Below are positions 15,755 through 24,707 of a DNA stretch of 64,000 nucleotides, piece after piece; the stretch's first letter is position 1; every line of letters begins with the position of its first letter. This DNA comes from Anaerolineae bacterium (GTDB lineage: Bacteria > Chloroflexota > Anaerolineae > Promineifilales > Promineifilaceae), in the NCBI GenBank assembly GCA_023384415.1, contig JAHDWJ010000026.1, forward strand, positions 1 to 64,000. The letters are read 5' to 3'. A program made the translations under genes and the position numbers. The notes beneath the pieces were generated by a model. It was given only the letters and a program-made list of their open reading frames with translations. It did no database searches and was not told the origin of the DNA.

Positions 15755-17274
15755 CGCCGCATGTAGGGCATATAAATCGCTTCTCCCGGCCCTGGCAGGT
15801 TGTTGTTACGCACCAGGATCACTTTGTCGGCGGTCTCATCAATCAAGGCCAGGTCTAAATCCCCATCGTTATCAAAATCGAACAGGATAGCGCAAGAGGC
15901 ATTTTCCGGGCTGGTGAAGGCATGGTGCAGGGTGAAATGACCGCTGCCATCGTTGAGGAACAACTGCCAATCCCCAGAGAAGCTGGAGGTGACCCAATCC
16001 AGGTCGCCATCCCCATCTATATCCCCCAGATCGGTGGCGATGGTGTATACGTCGGTGGGGAAGCTGGTGGGCGCGGCCGCAGTGCCATCTCCGTTGCCCA
16101 AGAGAATCGAGCCGGTGTTACTGCCGCTGTTGGCCACGGCCACATCTTCATGCCCATCTCCGTTGACATCACTGGCATTGAGCATCCAGACCGGGCCGCC
16201 CGCGCTCTGGGTGTGGGATAGGGTGAAAGTGCCATCGCCATTGCCGGTCTGGATGAGGATATAAGAGGGGGTAGCGTAGGTACCGATGACCAGATCGAGA
16301 ATGCCATCTTCATTCATATCCGCGGCCGCTAACCCCCACTCCCGGTTGGCTCCCCCCTCAAAAAAAGTGGGCGGGCCAAACACCCCATGGCCATTGTTCA
16401 ACAACACCGACATATTGCCACTGCCGCCAGAGTTGGTATTGACAATATCTATATCCCCATCTCCATCCACATCCAGCACGGCAATCCCTCGCGGGGCCGT
16501 CCCGACAGTGATTTCTTGGCTGGTGAAGGTGCCATCCCCATTACCCAGAAGCACGGTGATAGAGTTGGTACTGATGTTGGCGATGGCTATATCGGCGTGG
16601 CCGTCCCGGTTAAAATCAGATGGCTCATTGGGGCTGGCCTGCCAGTTGACTGGGGTGGGTGGTTGGAGAAAGGGATCAAACAGGCCAGAGCCATCTGCTT
16701 TGTTGAGAAAGACGCGCACATCGGCACTGTCTTCATTGATGATGCTCAGGTCGAGCCAGCCATCGCCGTTAAAATCGGTAGCCACGCCGCCGTAAGCACG
16801 GGTGGATTGGTTGGGGAGGGTGCGGACTTCGATAGTGTCTATGATCTCAAATTGGAGATCGGTTGCGGCCGCGGCGGTCCAAAATTGGAAGGAGTACCCA
16901 GCCTGGCGCATGGGAGAGCCATCCTGGGCCTGGACGTGGTGGCTGACAATGACCATTACCTGTTCCCCGGCGGAGAACGGGCGGTTAGGGATGAGGCTGA
17001 CGGTCTGGTTGCCGTTGGTGAAGTTGTAGCTGCCGGCAGCGGTACCGCTCCATTTGCCGAAGGCCCAGAAGGTGTGGCTGTTGATGGTAGCCGGATTGAC
17101 AGGCTGGTTGAAGGTGAGGGAGATAGGGGCGGTGGTCGCGGCCGCGAGGGAGCGAGGCGGTGGAGAGATAGCGATAATTTGCAGCTCCCCGGCCGACACC
17201 AGGCGGCGGGATAGGGTAAAGGTAAACGGCAGCAGCAGGGCCAGGATGGTTATCAAGTACAATGCTTTTTTCAC
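15751..17274 (-). CDS. secreted FG-GAP/VCBS repeat protein with N-terminal Ig-like domain
   Basis: A 507-residue exported protein. Residues 1-27 are a signal peptide (KKALYLITILALLLPFTFTL). An Ig-like Big_5-type domain follows (about 30-135; ISPPPRSLAAATTAPISLTF). The rest is a run of seven FG-GAP/VCBS blades with calcium-loop motifs: DFNGDGWLDL, DFNRDGHADI, DVDGDGDIDI, DMNEDGILDL, DVNGDGHEDV, DIDGDGDLDW and DFDNDGDLDL. Seven blades suit a closed beta-propeller. Likely a cell-surface or secreted binding protein; the ligand is unknown. It ends in NLPGPGEAIYMPYMRR with no anchor. Confidence 0.9.
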   Translation of the reverse strand: MKKALYLITILALLLPFTFTLSRRLVSAGELQIIAISPPPRSLAAATTAPISLTFNQPVNPATINSHTFWAFGKWSGTAAGSYNFTNGNQTVSLIPNRPFSAGEQVMVIVSHHVQAQDGSPMRQAGYSFQFWTAAAATDLQFEIIDTIEVRTLPNQSTRAYGGVATDFNGDGWLDLSIINEDSADVRVFLNKADGSGLFDPFLQPPTPVNWQASPNEPSDFNRDGHADIAIANISTNSITVLLGNGDGTFTSQEITVGTAPRGIAVLDVDGDGDIDIVNTNSGGSGNMSVLLNNGHGVFGPPTFFEGGANREWGLAAADMNEDGILDLVIGTYATPSYILIQTGNGDGTFTLSHTQSAGGPVWMLNASDVNGDGHEDVAVANSGSNTGSILLGNGDGTAAAPTSFPTDVYTIATDLGDIDGDGDLDWVTSSFSGDWQLFLNDGSGHFTLHHAFTSPENASCAILFDFDNDGDLDLALIDETADKVILVRNNNLPGPGEAIYMPYMRR

Positions 17275-17336
17275 CGGAAACTCCTTGTCAGGACTGAGGA
17301 GTGAGTGCTGAGGATAGCGTTACTCACAAACTTGCC

Positions 17337-17586
17337 TCACCCAAACGGCTGCCAACCTATATCTGGCTGGTCGGTGCGGCCGCCGAGTTCAAGATAGGCG
17401 GTTTCCCTGTTGCGCTGGTGGGGGTAGCGGTTTTGTTCCCGGTAACGATACGGCATTGAAGCGCAAAAGGCAACCGTTTCGGGCAGGGTTTTACCGTGGG
17501 TTAAGGCGTGGCTGACGTGGAGCCGGGGGTATCTGTTTGGGGGTAAACCAGCGGAGGAAAAATTGAACGAAGATGGATCCCTTGCC
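17337..17586 (-). other. gap with a long open frame lacking a start, doubtful coding
   Basis: In the gap between the propeller gene and the Nudix-like gene one minus-strand frame stays open for about 85 codons up to the stop at 17337-17339. It reads ...SHALTHGKTLPETVAFCASM and ends GRTDQPDIGWQPFG. The only ATG is at its middle (MPYRYREQNRYPHQRN...). I recognise no family. It may be a degraded gene end or chance. The rest of the gap shows only CTGAGGAGTGAG word repeats near 17288-17315. Confidence 0.25.
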
Positions 17587-18135
17587 TCAATAATATCCTA
17601 CTGCTAACAATCCCAAAGCAACTGCGGTAGCGTAGCTTGTACCAGAAATGCGACCATCCCATAAAGCTCGTTTAAGCTCGCCCAGGCGTATCCATTTTAC
17701 CTCATAAGGCAAAGTAGGGATTATGCTTGGTTGTGCAACGCGAATGGCATTACGGCCTAGGAAAAAATGGCCCACCCCGGCGCGATGATCTCCATCTGTG
17801 ACCAGGCTGGTTAGATGACGCCAGGAGTTAGCTTGATAACCAGTTATTTGAACCAACATACGGGCTACCCCTTCTATCGGTTCTTCACCTGAGGGCAATG
17901 GGCCGCCCAGGACTTGCCAACTGATTCGCCCCAGATTAGGCCGGTACCCTTCCACTATCAAAGCCTGACCATCTTCATTTAAGACAAAAGCCAGGACATA
18001 ATCTTGTGTTCGGGGGAGGGGCCACTCTGTTTTAGGCTGGGCAGCCGGTAATGATCCGGCAGTTATATCCACCCGCAAATCAGGGTGCGATAAAACCTGT
18101 TGACGGTCTAATAATTCCAACGCCTTTTGCGTCAT
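17587..18135 (-). CDS. Nudix-fold protein with a degenerate Nudix box
   Basis: The 182 residues follow an ADP-ribose-pyrophosphatase-like Nudix layout: DYVLAFVLNEDGQALIVEGYRP (about 45-66), then the Nudix-box region from Gly78. Aligned to GX5EX7REUXEEXGU it keeps Gly78, Glu84, Arg92 and Gly99, but the three catalytic acids of REUXEE are Met93, Gln96 and Ile97. Metal-dependent hydrolysis is therefore unlikely. The C-terminal VKWIRLGELKRALWDGRI is also Nudix-like. It may be a binding or regulatory derivative. It is a stand-alone gene. Confidence 0.6.
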   Translation of the reverse strand: MTQKALELLDRQQVLSHPDLRVDITAGSLPAAQPKTEWPLPRTQDYVLAFVLNEDGQALIVEGYRPNLGRISWQVLGGPLPSGEEPIEGVARMLVQITGYQANSWRHLTSLVTDGDHRAGVGHFFLGRNAIRVAQPSIIPTLPYEVKWIRLGELKRALWDGRISGTSYATAVALGLLAVGYY

Positions 18136-18268
18136 TCGCCGATCCTCAAAATTTTATAGCTACAGGGGTTCAGTTCATATCATTGGTTTGTAGCAACCAG
18201 TTCACTGCTCCGGTGTGCGGCCGCGAAACTAGTTACAACAAACCCTAACCCTTTTTCTTGAAAGCTGC

Positions 18269-18369
18269 GTATCTTCTCAAAAATAGTGGTGAGCGATATA
18301 GCACAAATTCCTCACTTGTGTGGGCAAGAAAGAATCTTGCCCTACAACTCTAAAATATTGAGAAGCTAC
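18269..18369. mobile_element. MITE-like element, 101 bp, 8-bp target duplication
   Basis: Ends are GTATCTTCTCAA (18269-18280) and TTGAGAAGCTAC (18358-18369), inverted repeats of each other with one mismatch. Flanks are AAAGCTGC (18261-18268) and AAAGCTAC (18370-18377), a 7/8 direct repeat. Inside is a different hairpin, GGGCAAG...CTTGCCC (about 18322-18342). It is the main content of the 530-bp gap 18136-18669, where I see no gene; the sequence after it, to 18669, shows nothing I can assign. Confidence 0.8.
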
Positions 18370-18669
18370 AAAGCTACACAAAAATAGTTGGTGAGTATAA
18401 CCGGGAAGTTAATTGCATCATGCCCACTATTCTCAAAAATAAGTGGGTCTTCAGGATTTCGTGGGGTCTAACGTGAACAGTGATAGGTGGGGCACTTCTG
18501 GTCACACAGCACATATCGCGGGTTGTCATCCCCATGAATTCCCAAAGAGCCAAATAAGTCAGAGATACCGGAGTAAATTATGCCAGCTTTAACTTACGAT
18601 TTAGGTTTCATAGGCCGCAGCTTTTGCACTGTCCATTGCTAATTTCTTCCCCTCAGCTAAACTTCCCGA

Positions 18670-19869
18670 ATGCCCGAACGAAAACCCCCCTCTTTGCCTT
18701 TCCAACTACTTATTTTGACTTTTGCCCGCCTGTTTCTGAATACCGGGCTGCGGATGGTGTACCCATTTTTGCCGGCGATTTCGCGGGGGTTAGGGCTGCC
18801 GATTGAGCAGACGGCGCAGTTGTTTAATGTGCGTAATCTGGCCGGATTTGTGGCTCCGCTGCTCGGCTCTCTTTCGGAGAAGTATGGTCGTCGCCCGATT
18901 ATGGCGGCCGCAATGGTCATTTTTGGCCTGGGCATGGGATTGGTAGCGGTCTGGCCGGTGGGGGGAGTGTTGGCCCTGACAATGGCCTGCGCCGGAATTG
19001 CTAAGGTGATGTATGACCCGGCCATGCAATCGTACCTGGGAGACCGGGTGCCATACCACCAGCGGGGCAAGGCGATTTCGGTGACGGAGTTGGCCTGGGC
19101 CGGGGGGATTTTGTTGGGTGCGCCGTTGATTGGCTGGCTGATCGCCCGGTTTGGCTGGCGGTCACCGTTTCTGATGCTGAGCATAGGAGGGCTGGTCGCG
19201 GCCGCGCTGCTGCATCTACTCCTTCCCCGAATGGGCACAACTACCCCCAGGGCAGCAACGGGGCGAGATATGATGGCGGTACTGCGGCATCATCCGGTTA
19301 TCTGGGCGGCCGCTCTGTTTGGGCTGCTCATCATGTGTGCCCAGGAGATCACTTTTATCGTTTACGGAGGGTGGATGGAAGGGCAATTTAACCTGAGCCT
19401 GACCAATCTGGGATTGGCCTCAACGGTGATCGGGGTTTCTGAATTTGCTGGGGAGCTGTTTGCTGGTTGGTCTACGGATCGGTTTGGCAAGCGGCCGGTG
19501 ACAATTACCGCGGCCGCGCTCTCAGTCATCGCCTTTATCATTCTCCCCTTCTCCGGGGGCAGCCTGATAACGGCGTTGGTGGCGATGTTTGCCCTCTTTT
19601 TTCTGTTTGAACTGACGGTAGTGGGGAATATGCCTCTATTGACTGAGCTAATTCCCCAGGCACGGAGCCTGGTAATGTCAGTATTTATCGCCGCTGGGGC
19701 GTTGGGGCGAGTGTTGGGCGGGGTGGTTGGCCCCTGGCTGTGGACGCGGGCCGGGTTTATGGGCAATACGTTTGTCGCGGCCGCGTTGATGCTGCTGGCA
19801 GGTATTGTTTTAGCCGCCTGGCTGCGGGAAGGGAAAGCGGTGACCACAAAAGAATCATCCGCAGATTAA
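18670..19869 (+). CDS. MFS transporter
   Basis: Major facilitator carrier, 399 residues with about twelve hydrophobic spans and no signal peptide. The A-like loop motif between spans 2 and 3 reads GSLSEKYGRRPIM (about 70-82), matching GX3D/ERXGRR; the pseudo-repeat between spans 8 and 9 reads GWSTDRFGKRPV. It resembles drug/small-molecule efflux carriers, but substrate cannot be inferred. The start has no clear Shine-Dalgarno site. It is a single gene. Confidence 0.88.
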   Translation: MPERKPPSLPFQLLILTFARLFLNTGLRMVYPFLPAISRGLGLPIEQTAQLFNVRNLAGFVAPLLGSLSEKYGRRPIMAAAMVIFGLGMGLVAVWPVGGVLALTMACAGIAKVMYDPAMQSYLGDRVPYHQRGKAISVTELAWAGGILLGAPLIGWLIARFGWRSPFLMLSIGGLVAAALLHLLLPRMGTTTPRAATGRDMMAVLRHHPVIWAAALFGLLIMCAQEITFIVYGGWMEGQFNLSLTNLGLASTVIGVSEFAGELFAGWSTDRFGKRPVTITAAALSVIAFIILPFSGGSLITALVAMFALFFLFELTVVGNMPLLTELIPQARSLVMSVFIAAGALGRVLGGVVGPWLWTRAGFMGNTFVAAALMLLAGIVLAAWLREGKAVTTKESSAD

Positions 19870-19930
19870 CGCAGCTTTGGGGGATTGAACTGGAAAAATC
19901 TGCGCGAATCGGTGAAATCGGCGGATAACA
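19859..19930. repeat. CGCAGATTAACGCAG word repeat
   Basis: The end of the MFS gene and the gap beyond consist of words such as CCGCAGATTAACGCAG, AAATCTGCGCGAATCGG and GAAATCGGCGGATAAC, partly complementary to each other. This word type is common in intergenic DNA of environmental bacteria. Confidence 0.5.
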
Positions 19931-19945
19931 AAAGAGTTTGGACCC

Positions 19946-20701
19946 TCACCGTATCAGGTAGAGAATGGCTACGATGATGCCGATGAGGACGACGACCCGG
20001 CGCAAGGTGGATGGTTGGATGTGGCTGGCGACGCGGCCGCCGATAACACCCCCCAACAAAGCCCCCACAGCCATCACCAGGGCCGCTCCCCAGACAACCT
20101 GACCGGAAAAGAGAAAGAAGATCGCGGCCGCGACGTTGACACTGAAAGCGATGGCCTGTTTTAAGGCATTGAGCCGGGTCAAATTGTCATTCAGCACCAG
20201 CCCCAACACAGCCAGCACAATCACACTCAACCCTGCCCCAAAATACCCCCCATACACCGAGGCCAACCCGACGGGGATGGTTGTCCATGCTTCGCTGGCG
20301 GCCGGGCCAGCCCCCTGCCGATTCTTGATCCAGTTGCGTACTGGATCCTGCACGGCCAGCAGCAATGAAGCCAGCAAAATCAAATAAGGTACCAGAGAAC
20401 GAAACAATCGTTCGCCGGTGTTGAGGAGCAAAATCCCGCCCAGGACACCTCCCACGACCCCAGCCGGAATGAGCAGCCAGAGCCGTCGCTCTTGCCCTTT
20501 AAGGTCACGCCATTGAGCAAGGGTGGCCCCCAGGTAGCCGGGCGTCAGGGCGACGGTATTGGTGATGCTGGCGGCAACCGTAGGAATACCGATGGCGGTC
20601 AGAGCCGGGAAAGAGATGAGGGTGCCCCCACCGGCGATAGCGTTGACGGCCCCTGCGGCTGCGGCCGCGAGGCCGATGAGAATGATTTCGATTACGGTCA
20701 T
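19946..20701 (-). CDS. TSUP (TauE/SafE) family membrane transporter
   Basis: Small carrier for sulfur-containing or organic anions, 251 residues from ATG 20701 (MTVIEIILIGLAAAAAGAVN). Two half-repeats of four spans are visible, with the family motifs GAVNAIAGGGTLISFPAL (about 14-31) and, in the second half, VYGGYFGAGLSVIVLAVLG. The earlier in-frame starts would overlap the preceding gene and are rejected. It starts 13 nt after the upstream gene ends. Substrate unknown (sulfite, sulfoacetate or taurine in known members). Confidence 0.88.
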   Translation of the reverse strand: MTVIEIILIGLAAAAAGAVNAIAGGGTLISFPALTAIGIPTVAASITNTVALTPGYLGATLAQWRDLKGQERRLWLLIPAGVVGGVLGGILLLNTGERLFRSLVPYLILLASLLLAVQDPVRNWIKNRQGAGPAASEAWTTIPVGLASVYGGYFGAGLSVIVLAVLGLVLNDNLTRLNALKQAIAFSVNVAAAIFFLFSGQVVWGAALVMAVGALLGGVIGGRVASHIQPSTLRRVVVLIGIIVAILYLIR

Positions 20702-20714
20702 AGTCACAGCCGTC

Positions 20715-21230
20715 TCAAAAAGGAGCCTGAGATTCATCGAGCAGTTCGGCAAAAAGGGGCAGCAAATCATCTGCGTATTGTTGTAAATAATGACGTACTT
20801 TTTTGGCATCGGCCCCGGCACGCAGCAGCTCAACGACATCAACCATATCTTTGCGCCGTTTGGCGACCAGTTTCAAGTATATAAGCACTTCTACCGGCAC
20901 AATGGGAATCCCTTTGCTGACGAGAGGTGTGGTGAGGGTTTCTTCTAACTGCGCTCCCAAAGCGAGGGGGGAGAGATAATCAATACGTATGTCGTCTACC
21001 TCTATGGGTACGCCTGGTTTGAATGTCACCAGCCCCCCATGATGCTCAAACGCTTCTTCGCCAACCAGGAAATTTACATCTATAGTGGCCCGAATATACC
21101 CATGGTCCCCCACAGCCAACCCGCCGGCTAAGGCGTGACGAATGCCTAATTGTTGTAACTGAGCGGCTGTTTTGATGGCGGCATCGCGTACTTTAGGGGC
21201 GACAAAGTTGAAGGGGTCTTCGATATTCAT
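20715..21230 (-). CDS. nucleotidyltransferase-fold protein (AbiEii/MenT-like), atypical active site
   Basis: From ATG 21230 the protein has 171 residues. The segment LGIRHALAGGLAVGDHGYIRATIDVNFLV (about 28-56) follows the Pol-beta nucleotidyltransferase pattern: GG motif, hG, then RxTxDxD. Here the DxD is Asp51-Val-Asn53, so one metal ligand is an Asn. The C-terminal half, VEVLIYLKLVAKRRKDMVDVVELL, resembles helper helices of AbiEii-like toxins. A start at 21275 or 21344 is possible. No obvious antitoxin is adjacent; an HD-domain gene lies upstream. Toxin function is only an inference. Confidence 0.55.
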   Translation of the reverse strand: MNIEDPFNFVAPKVRDAAIKTAAQLQQLGIRHALAGGLAVGDHGYIRATIDVNFLVGEEAFEHHGGLVTFKPGVPIEVDDIRIDYLSPLALGAQLEETLTTPLVSKGIPIVPVEVLIYLKLVAKRRKDMVDVVELLRAGADAKKVRHYLQQYADDLLPLFAELLDESQAPF

Positions 21231-21309
21231 TCTGTTTATCCTGCGTCGAGGTATTTGGGCATAGGATAGCTGCATGATTTTGTCTTCAGCTTTTTGCTTC
21301 TGGGCAGAA

Positions 21310-21864
21310 TTAGTTAGCTTTGATGTAGTTCTGGTATACGTCAATTTTGTACCACAGACGGGCAGCTAAATAGGGGCTGCTGTGCTTTAGAGCCGCATAA
21401 ATAGTGATCGCTTCTTCCTGGTAGCTTCTGATTTTGTCTGCTGGCCAATGGGGTGGCGGAGCTTGCAAGTTGGTGATTCGGTCGGCCAGTTTGACCATGC
21501 CGATTTCCGGAGGTTGCTGGCGAATGCGGTGAAGGCTGTCGGCCATTTGTTCACTTTTAGGCAGGGCGGCGTTTTTGGTCAGGGCCAGCACCCCATCGGC
21601 TACGGCCTGACCAAACTGGGCGGCAACTTGCTCGTAGGGGGTGGGGGTGTCTTCGAGGATGTCGTGTAAAAGGGCAGATTGGATGGCCAGGGTTTCGTCG
21701 CGGCCGCGTTCCTCACTTAAGGCGGCGATAATCTCCATACTCACAAAGCTCAGGTGCATGATGTAGGGCAAAGGGGTACCAGGGATAGTTTGGCCTTGAT
21801 GGGCCGCGGCCGCGAACTTATAGGCCGTGATATAACTTTCTTGAGACCAGCGATGGGGGTTCAT
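21310..21864 (-). CDS. HD-domain phosphohydrolase (SpoT-like small hydrolase)
   Basis: A 184-residue HD-superfamily hydrolase of the stand-alone (Mesh1/SAH-like) kind. The motifs are AAAAHQGQTIPGTPLPYIMH (first His), LLHDILEDT (the HD pair, about 66-74) and MVKLADRITNLQ (final Asp). No synthetase, TGS or ACT domain follows. Known relatives degrade (p)ppGpp or other nucleotides; substrate here is not certain. It ends 79 nt before the nucleotidyltransferase-fold gene. Confidence 0.82.
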   Translation of the reverse strand: MNPHRWSQESYITAYKFAAAAHQGQTIPGTPLPYIMHLSFVSMEIIAALSEERGRDETLAIQSALLHDILEDTPTPYEQVAAQFGQAVADGVLALTKNAALPKSEQMADSLHRIRQQPPEIGMVKLADRITNLQAPPPHWPADKIRSYQEEAITIYAALKHSSPYLAARLWYKIDVYQNYIKAN

Positions 21865-22240
21865 ATTGTCGGAGATTATACTCCGATCCCGTCTGAAAAT
21901 TAGTAAAGAAGAAACCGTTACCCAAATTTGTTAGAGTACAAAACGTTTTAGACTGTTCATAGAACATCCTGTCGAGGTACTAGTTCGGCGTTATTTTCAA
22001 ATTGGTACCCTTGCACCCATTTCACCCACCAGGAGCAGTGACAATACAGATAATCATTGATTTCGCTTATGCGGATAATTTCATTGTTCAAAAGAGCAAT
22101 CAATGATAAGAGTATTGTTAGACACGGGTTTTTTTTCTAAACTGTTTAACAAGATGATTCGTTCCTTGTGTGTATATCTTGCATACTGACTGTATGTCCC
22201 TTTGTATTAACGCTTGATTTGCTCTTTAGGAAGGTGAAAA

Positions 22241-23086
22241 ATGACCATTTCTCAGAAAATTCAAATATCGCTGTTTTATGTTTCGGCGGCTTTAATTCTC
22301 GTGCCAGGAGCCTTTCTCGCTTTGCAGAATATATTGATCTTGGCTGCTTTGAGCGTTGTTGCGATGGTTATTGTTGCGGCCGCGATTTCCCATTTTTGGG
22401 AGCCAATTCAAGCTGCCAAGATGATTCTCATTGCCTGTTTGCTGGGTAGCCTCTTTTACATCTTTTTATTTTATAGGCTTGTTCTCATTTTTTGGGGGAT
22501 CACCCCATTGCTGAAATATCCCTGGTTCCTGCTTGTTCTCTGTTTCTTGGGGATGACTTTCCCATTCGCCTATGCCTGGCAGGCACAGGCAGCTGTAACG
22601 CCGGTTAGGGTATGGATCAAAACACCTCCAGCCAAAAGGTTATTACTCCTTACCCTTTTGCTGACTGTATTAAGCCTTTTGGCGAACCTTCTTTTTCTTA
22701 ACCAGACAAGATTGATCACCCATGAGTTGGTGATAGTCTCCATCTCCCCTACTAAACATTGCCAGGATCAGGGATTTCAAGGGTTGCTGCATCTAAAGAC
22801 AATAGAGACACCGACCCTTTCACTGTCCAGTTGTATAACAGGCGAAGCAATCACTTACCTGGAAATGGTAGAATCGAACATATTACCAATTACCTTCCAG
22901 GTAAGTTACGATATATTTGTTGTTCGGACTGTTCATGGTTTAGAGATTGTTGCGATTGGAGAATGGAATAGCAGCGGCAGACAAGCTATAGCAACTATTG
23001 GCTGTTTGTCCGAGCCAAAGCATACCGTGTGTGGCGGTCAGGAAGTGCGGCGGGAAATTGTGGCTTTGTTTGGTTATTTCAGATGA
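22241..23086 (+). CDS. hypothetical multi-span membrane protein with extracytoplasmic domain
   Basis: I do not recognise this 281-residue protein. It starts at an ATG with a good AGGAAGG site. Five hydrophobic spans fill residues 8-155 (about 8-28, 31-51, 60-85, 93-112, 131-151). The remaining 130 residues form a soluble domain with cysteines in CQDQG, SSC, GCL and VCGG that could make disulfides if outside the cell. The last 8 nt overlap the end of convergent murI. The upstream gap (21865-22240) has a 10-bp inverted repeat ATCATTGATT/AATCAATGAT near 22053 and 22096, otherwise nothing. Confidence 0.65.
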   Translation: MTISQKIQISLFYVSAALILVPGAFLALQNILILAALSVVAMVIVAAAISHFWEPIQAAKMILIACLLGSLFYIFLFYRLVLIFWGITPLLKYPWFLLVLCFLGMTFPFAYAWQAQAAVTPVRVWIKTPPAKRLLLLTLLLTVLSLLANLLFLNQTRLITHELVIVSISPTKHCQDQGFQGLLHLKTIETPTLSLSSCITGEAITYLEMVESNILPITFQVSYDIFVVRTVHGLEIVAIGEWNSSGRQAIATIGCLSEPKHTVCGGQEVRREIVALFGYFR

Positions 23087-23903
23087 GCCGCGTCTCGCTG
23101 TTTATTTGCCTGTGTATAATGGTCAGGTCAGAATGGTATTCTAATAGATGGGCTACCTGGGCGGTAAAAGTAGTCAGGGGACCACTGGTGACGAGATGGG
23201 TTTGCCCGGCGCGGCCGCTGCGGGTGCCTTGATTTGTCTGTTGCAGGACCCGCCTGGTCTGCCGGGCCACTGCCGGGGCCGGGTCTATGATGGCAATGTC
23301 AGGACCGATAATCTGGCGGATGAGGGGCTGGACGAACGGGAAGTGGGTGCAGCCGAGGATGAGGGTGTCTATTCCCTCGGCTACCATGGGGTGGAGAATG
23401 GTTTGCAGCAGGGTATGGGTCGCGGCCGCGTCCAACTCCCCCCGCTCTATGGCGTCTACCAGCCCTACACATGGGTCTTCTAACACCTGTACCCCATTGG
23501 CAAAACGGATCAACAAACTGGCATATTTCTGGCTATCGAAGGTACGGGAAGTAGCTAACACCCCTACCTTGCCCGTTCTAGTGCCGGCCACCCCCGGTTT
23601 GATGGCTGGCTCCATCCCTACAAAAGGAACGTCTGGGAAGGTGGCGCGAAGGTGGGTTAAAGCGGCCGCGCTGGCCGTATTACAAGCCACCACAATCACC
23701 TTGGCTCCCTGGTTAAGCAGAAACCGGGTAATGTTCTGGCTAAACTGCTGGATTTCCGACTGCGGCCGCGGGCCATACGGTACATGCGCCTGGTCAGCCA
23801 GGTAAAGAATATCCTCAAATGGCAGCTCCGCCCGCACATGGCGCAGCACCGACAATCCCCCCACCCCTGAATCAAAAATACCAATCGGTCGCTTTTTCGG
23901 CAT
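23079..23903 (-). CDS. murI: glutamate racemase
   Basis: Makes D-glutamate for peptidoglycan. The 274 residues show all family marks: IGIFDSGVGGLSVLRHV (6-22), YLADQAHVPYG, VVACNTASAAAL with catalytic Cys (about 74), FVGMEPAIKP and the second catalytic Cys in LILGCTHFPFV (about 187). The 3' end overlaps the convergent membrane-protein gene by 8 nt. A murein gene suggests the organism makes peptidoglycan. Confidence 0.96.
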   Translation of the reverse strand: MPKKRPIGIFDSGVGGLSVLRHVRAELPFEDILYLADQAHVPYGPRPQSEIQQFSQNITRFLLNQGAKVIVVACNTASAAALTHLRATFPDVPFVGMEPAIKPGVAGTRTGKVGVLATSRTFDSQKYASLLIRFANGVQVLEDPCVGLVDAIERGELDAAATHTLLQTILHPMVAEGIDTLILGCTHFPFVQPLIRQIIGPDIAIIDPAPAVARQTRRVLQQTNQGTRSGRAGQTHLVTSGPLTTFTAQVAHLLEYHSDLTIIHRQINSETRLI

Positions 23904-24013
23904 GGTTTATGGTTCTCGGGACAATGATTTGAGCTGACTACTGGTTATTACTGTATTGGTGTATTGGTTATTATCATTGGTGAAATCAATTTTCGTCAAA
24001 GGGTAGTTTATCT

Positions 24014-24427
24014 TCAAGGTAAGATTTCAAAAGCGGAACAATGAATGGGGCGAATGATACGATAATGGCGTTGATCTAGGCTCAACAGCCGGTTGACATT
24101 GAGCCGCTCGGCAATGGCTACCAGGGTAGCATCCACAAAATCTAACCGGGCATCAGCATATTGTTCCAGGAGTGCGGCCGCGCGGCTTAAATCGCGGCTC
24201 TGCACCGACTCAAGCGTCCAGGTTGGCTGGGTGATTTGAGCCACAAACTGGCGCATAACCTGGTGCCCCAGGCGAACATCAAGCAGATAAGCGATTTCAG
24301 GTAGAACAGTCACCGGGATAATCAGCCGACCTTTGACCCGCTGGGCCACTGCCAGGCAGGGTAAATGATTCTTGTCATTGCGATTGGTCAAAGCAAAAAG
24401 AAAGCTCGTATCAATGATCTGATTCAT
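24014..24427 (-). CDS. VapC-type PIN-domain toxin
   Basis: Putative Mg-dependent ribonuclease toxin, 137 residues from ATG 24427 (MNQIIDTSFLFAL). The PIN acidic positions are visible: Asp6 in IIDTSFLFAL, Glu in LPEIAYLL, Asp in ARLDFVDATLVAIAE, and a C-terminal SLDQRHYRII. The start overlaps the end of the upstream antitoxin gene by 17 nt, the usual coupling of such modules. Confidence 0.85.
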   Translation of the reverse strand: MNQIIDTSFLFALTNRNDKNHLPCLAVAQRVKGRLIIPVTVLPEIAYLLDVRLGHQVMRQFVAQITQPTWTLESVQSRDLSRAAALLEQYADARLDFVDATLVAIAERLNVNRLLSLDQRHYRIIRPIHCSAFEILP

Positions 24428-24707
24428 GGCGGCTGCTCCAACCAGCAATAGGATCGATCCCTGCTTGCAGCATCAATTCATCCCAGCCATCAGCTACATC
24501 AGTTTCTTGGGCTGAGGCCCCAAGTCCGGCCAAAGCCAACAACGGATTGGTTCCGGGCAGCTTTTTTTGTTGCTCCGTGACATACATCGCCAACGCTTCA
24601 CGAATCATTTGCGCGGTAGACACATCCTGTTGGTACGCTAATTGTTGTAGCTCATACAGCAGATCACGCTCAATCATAATCGTTGTTCGTTTCATGGTTG
24701 ATTCCAT
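24411..24707 (-). CDS. ribbon-helix-helix (CopG-like) antitoxin
   Basis: A 98-residue partner of the PIN toxin. Residues 5-48 are a ribbon-helix-helix DNA-binding domain (MKRTTIMIERDLLYELQQLA, then DVSTAQMIREALAMYV). The acidic C-terminal part probably binds the toxin. GGGAGG lies 7 nt before ATG 24707, which fixes this start over the inner Met. The complex probably represses its own promoter. The gap upstream (24708-25133) has two short hairpin words (CGAACTTCCAGTTCG; CGCGATTTAGAAAATCGCG) and a TATAAT at 25054-25059 facing the helicase gene. Confidence 0.85.
   Translation of the reverse strand: MESTMKRTTIMIERDLLYELQQLAYQQDVSTAQMIREALAMYVTEQQKKLPGTNPLLALAGLGASAQETDVADGWDELMLQAGIDPIAGWSSRHESDH

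Noticed and set aside
16387..17214. 275-codon plus-strand open frame opposite the FG-GAP propeller gene
   Set aside because: It mirrors the GAT-GGC-GAT calcium-loop codons of a clearly better minus-strand gene that has a signal peptide and seven repeat blades.
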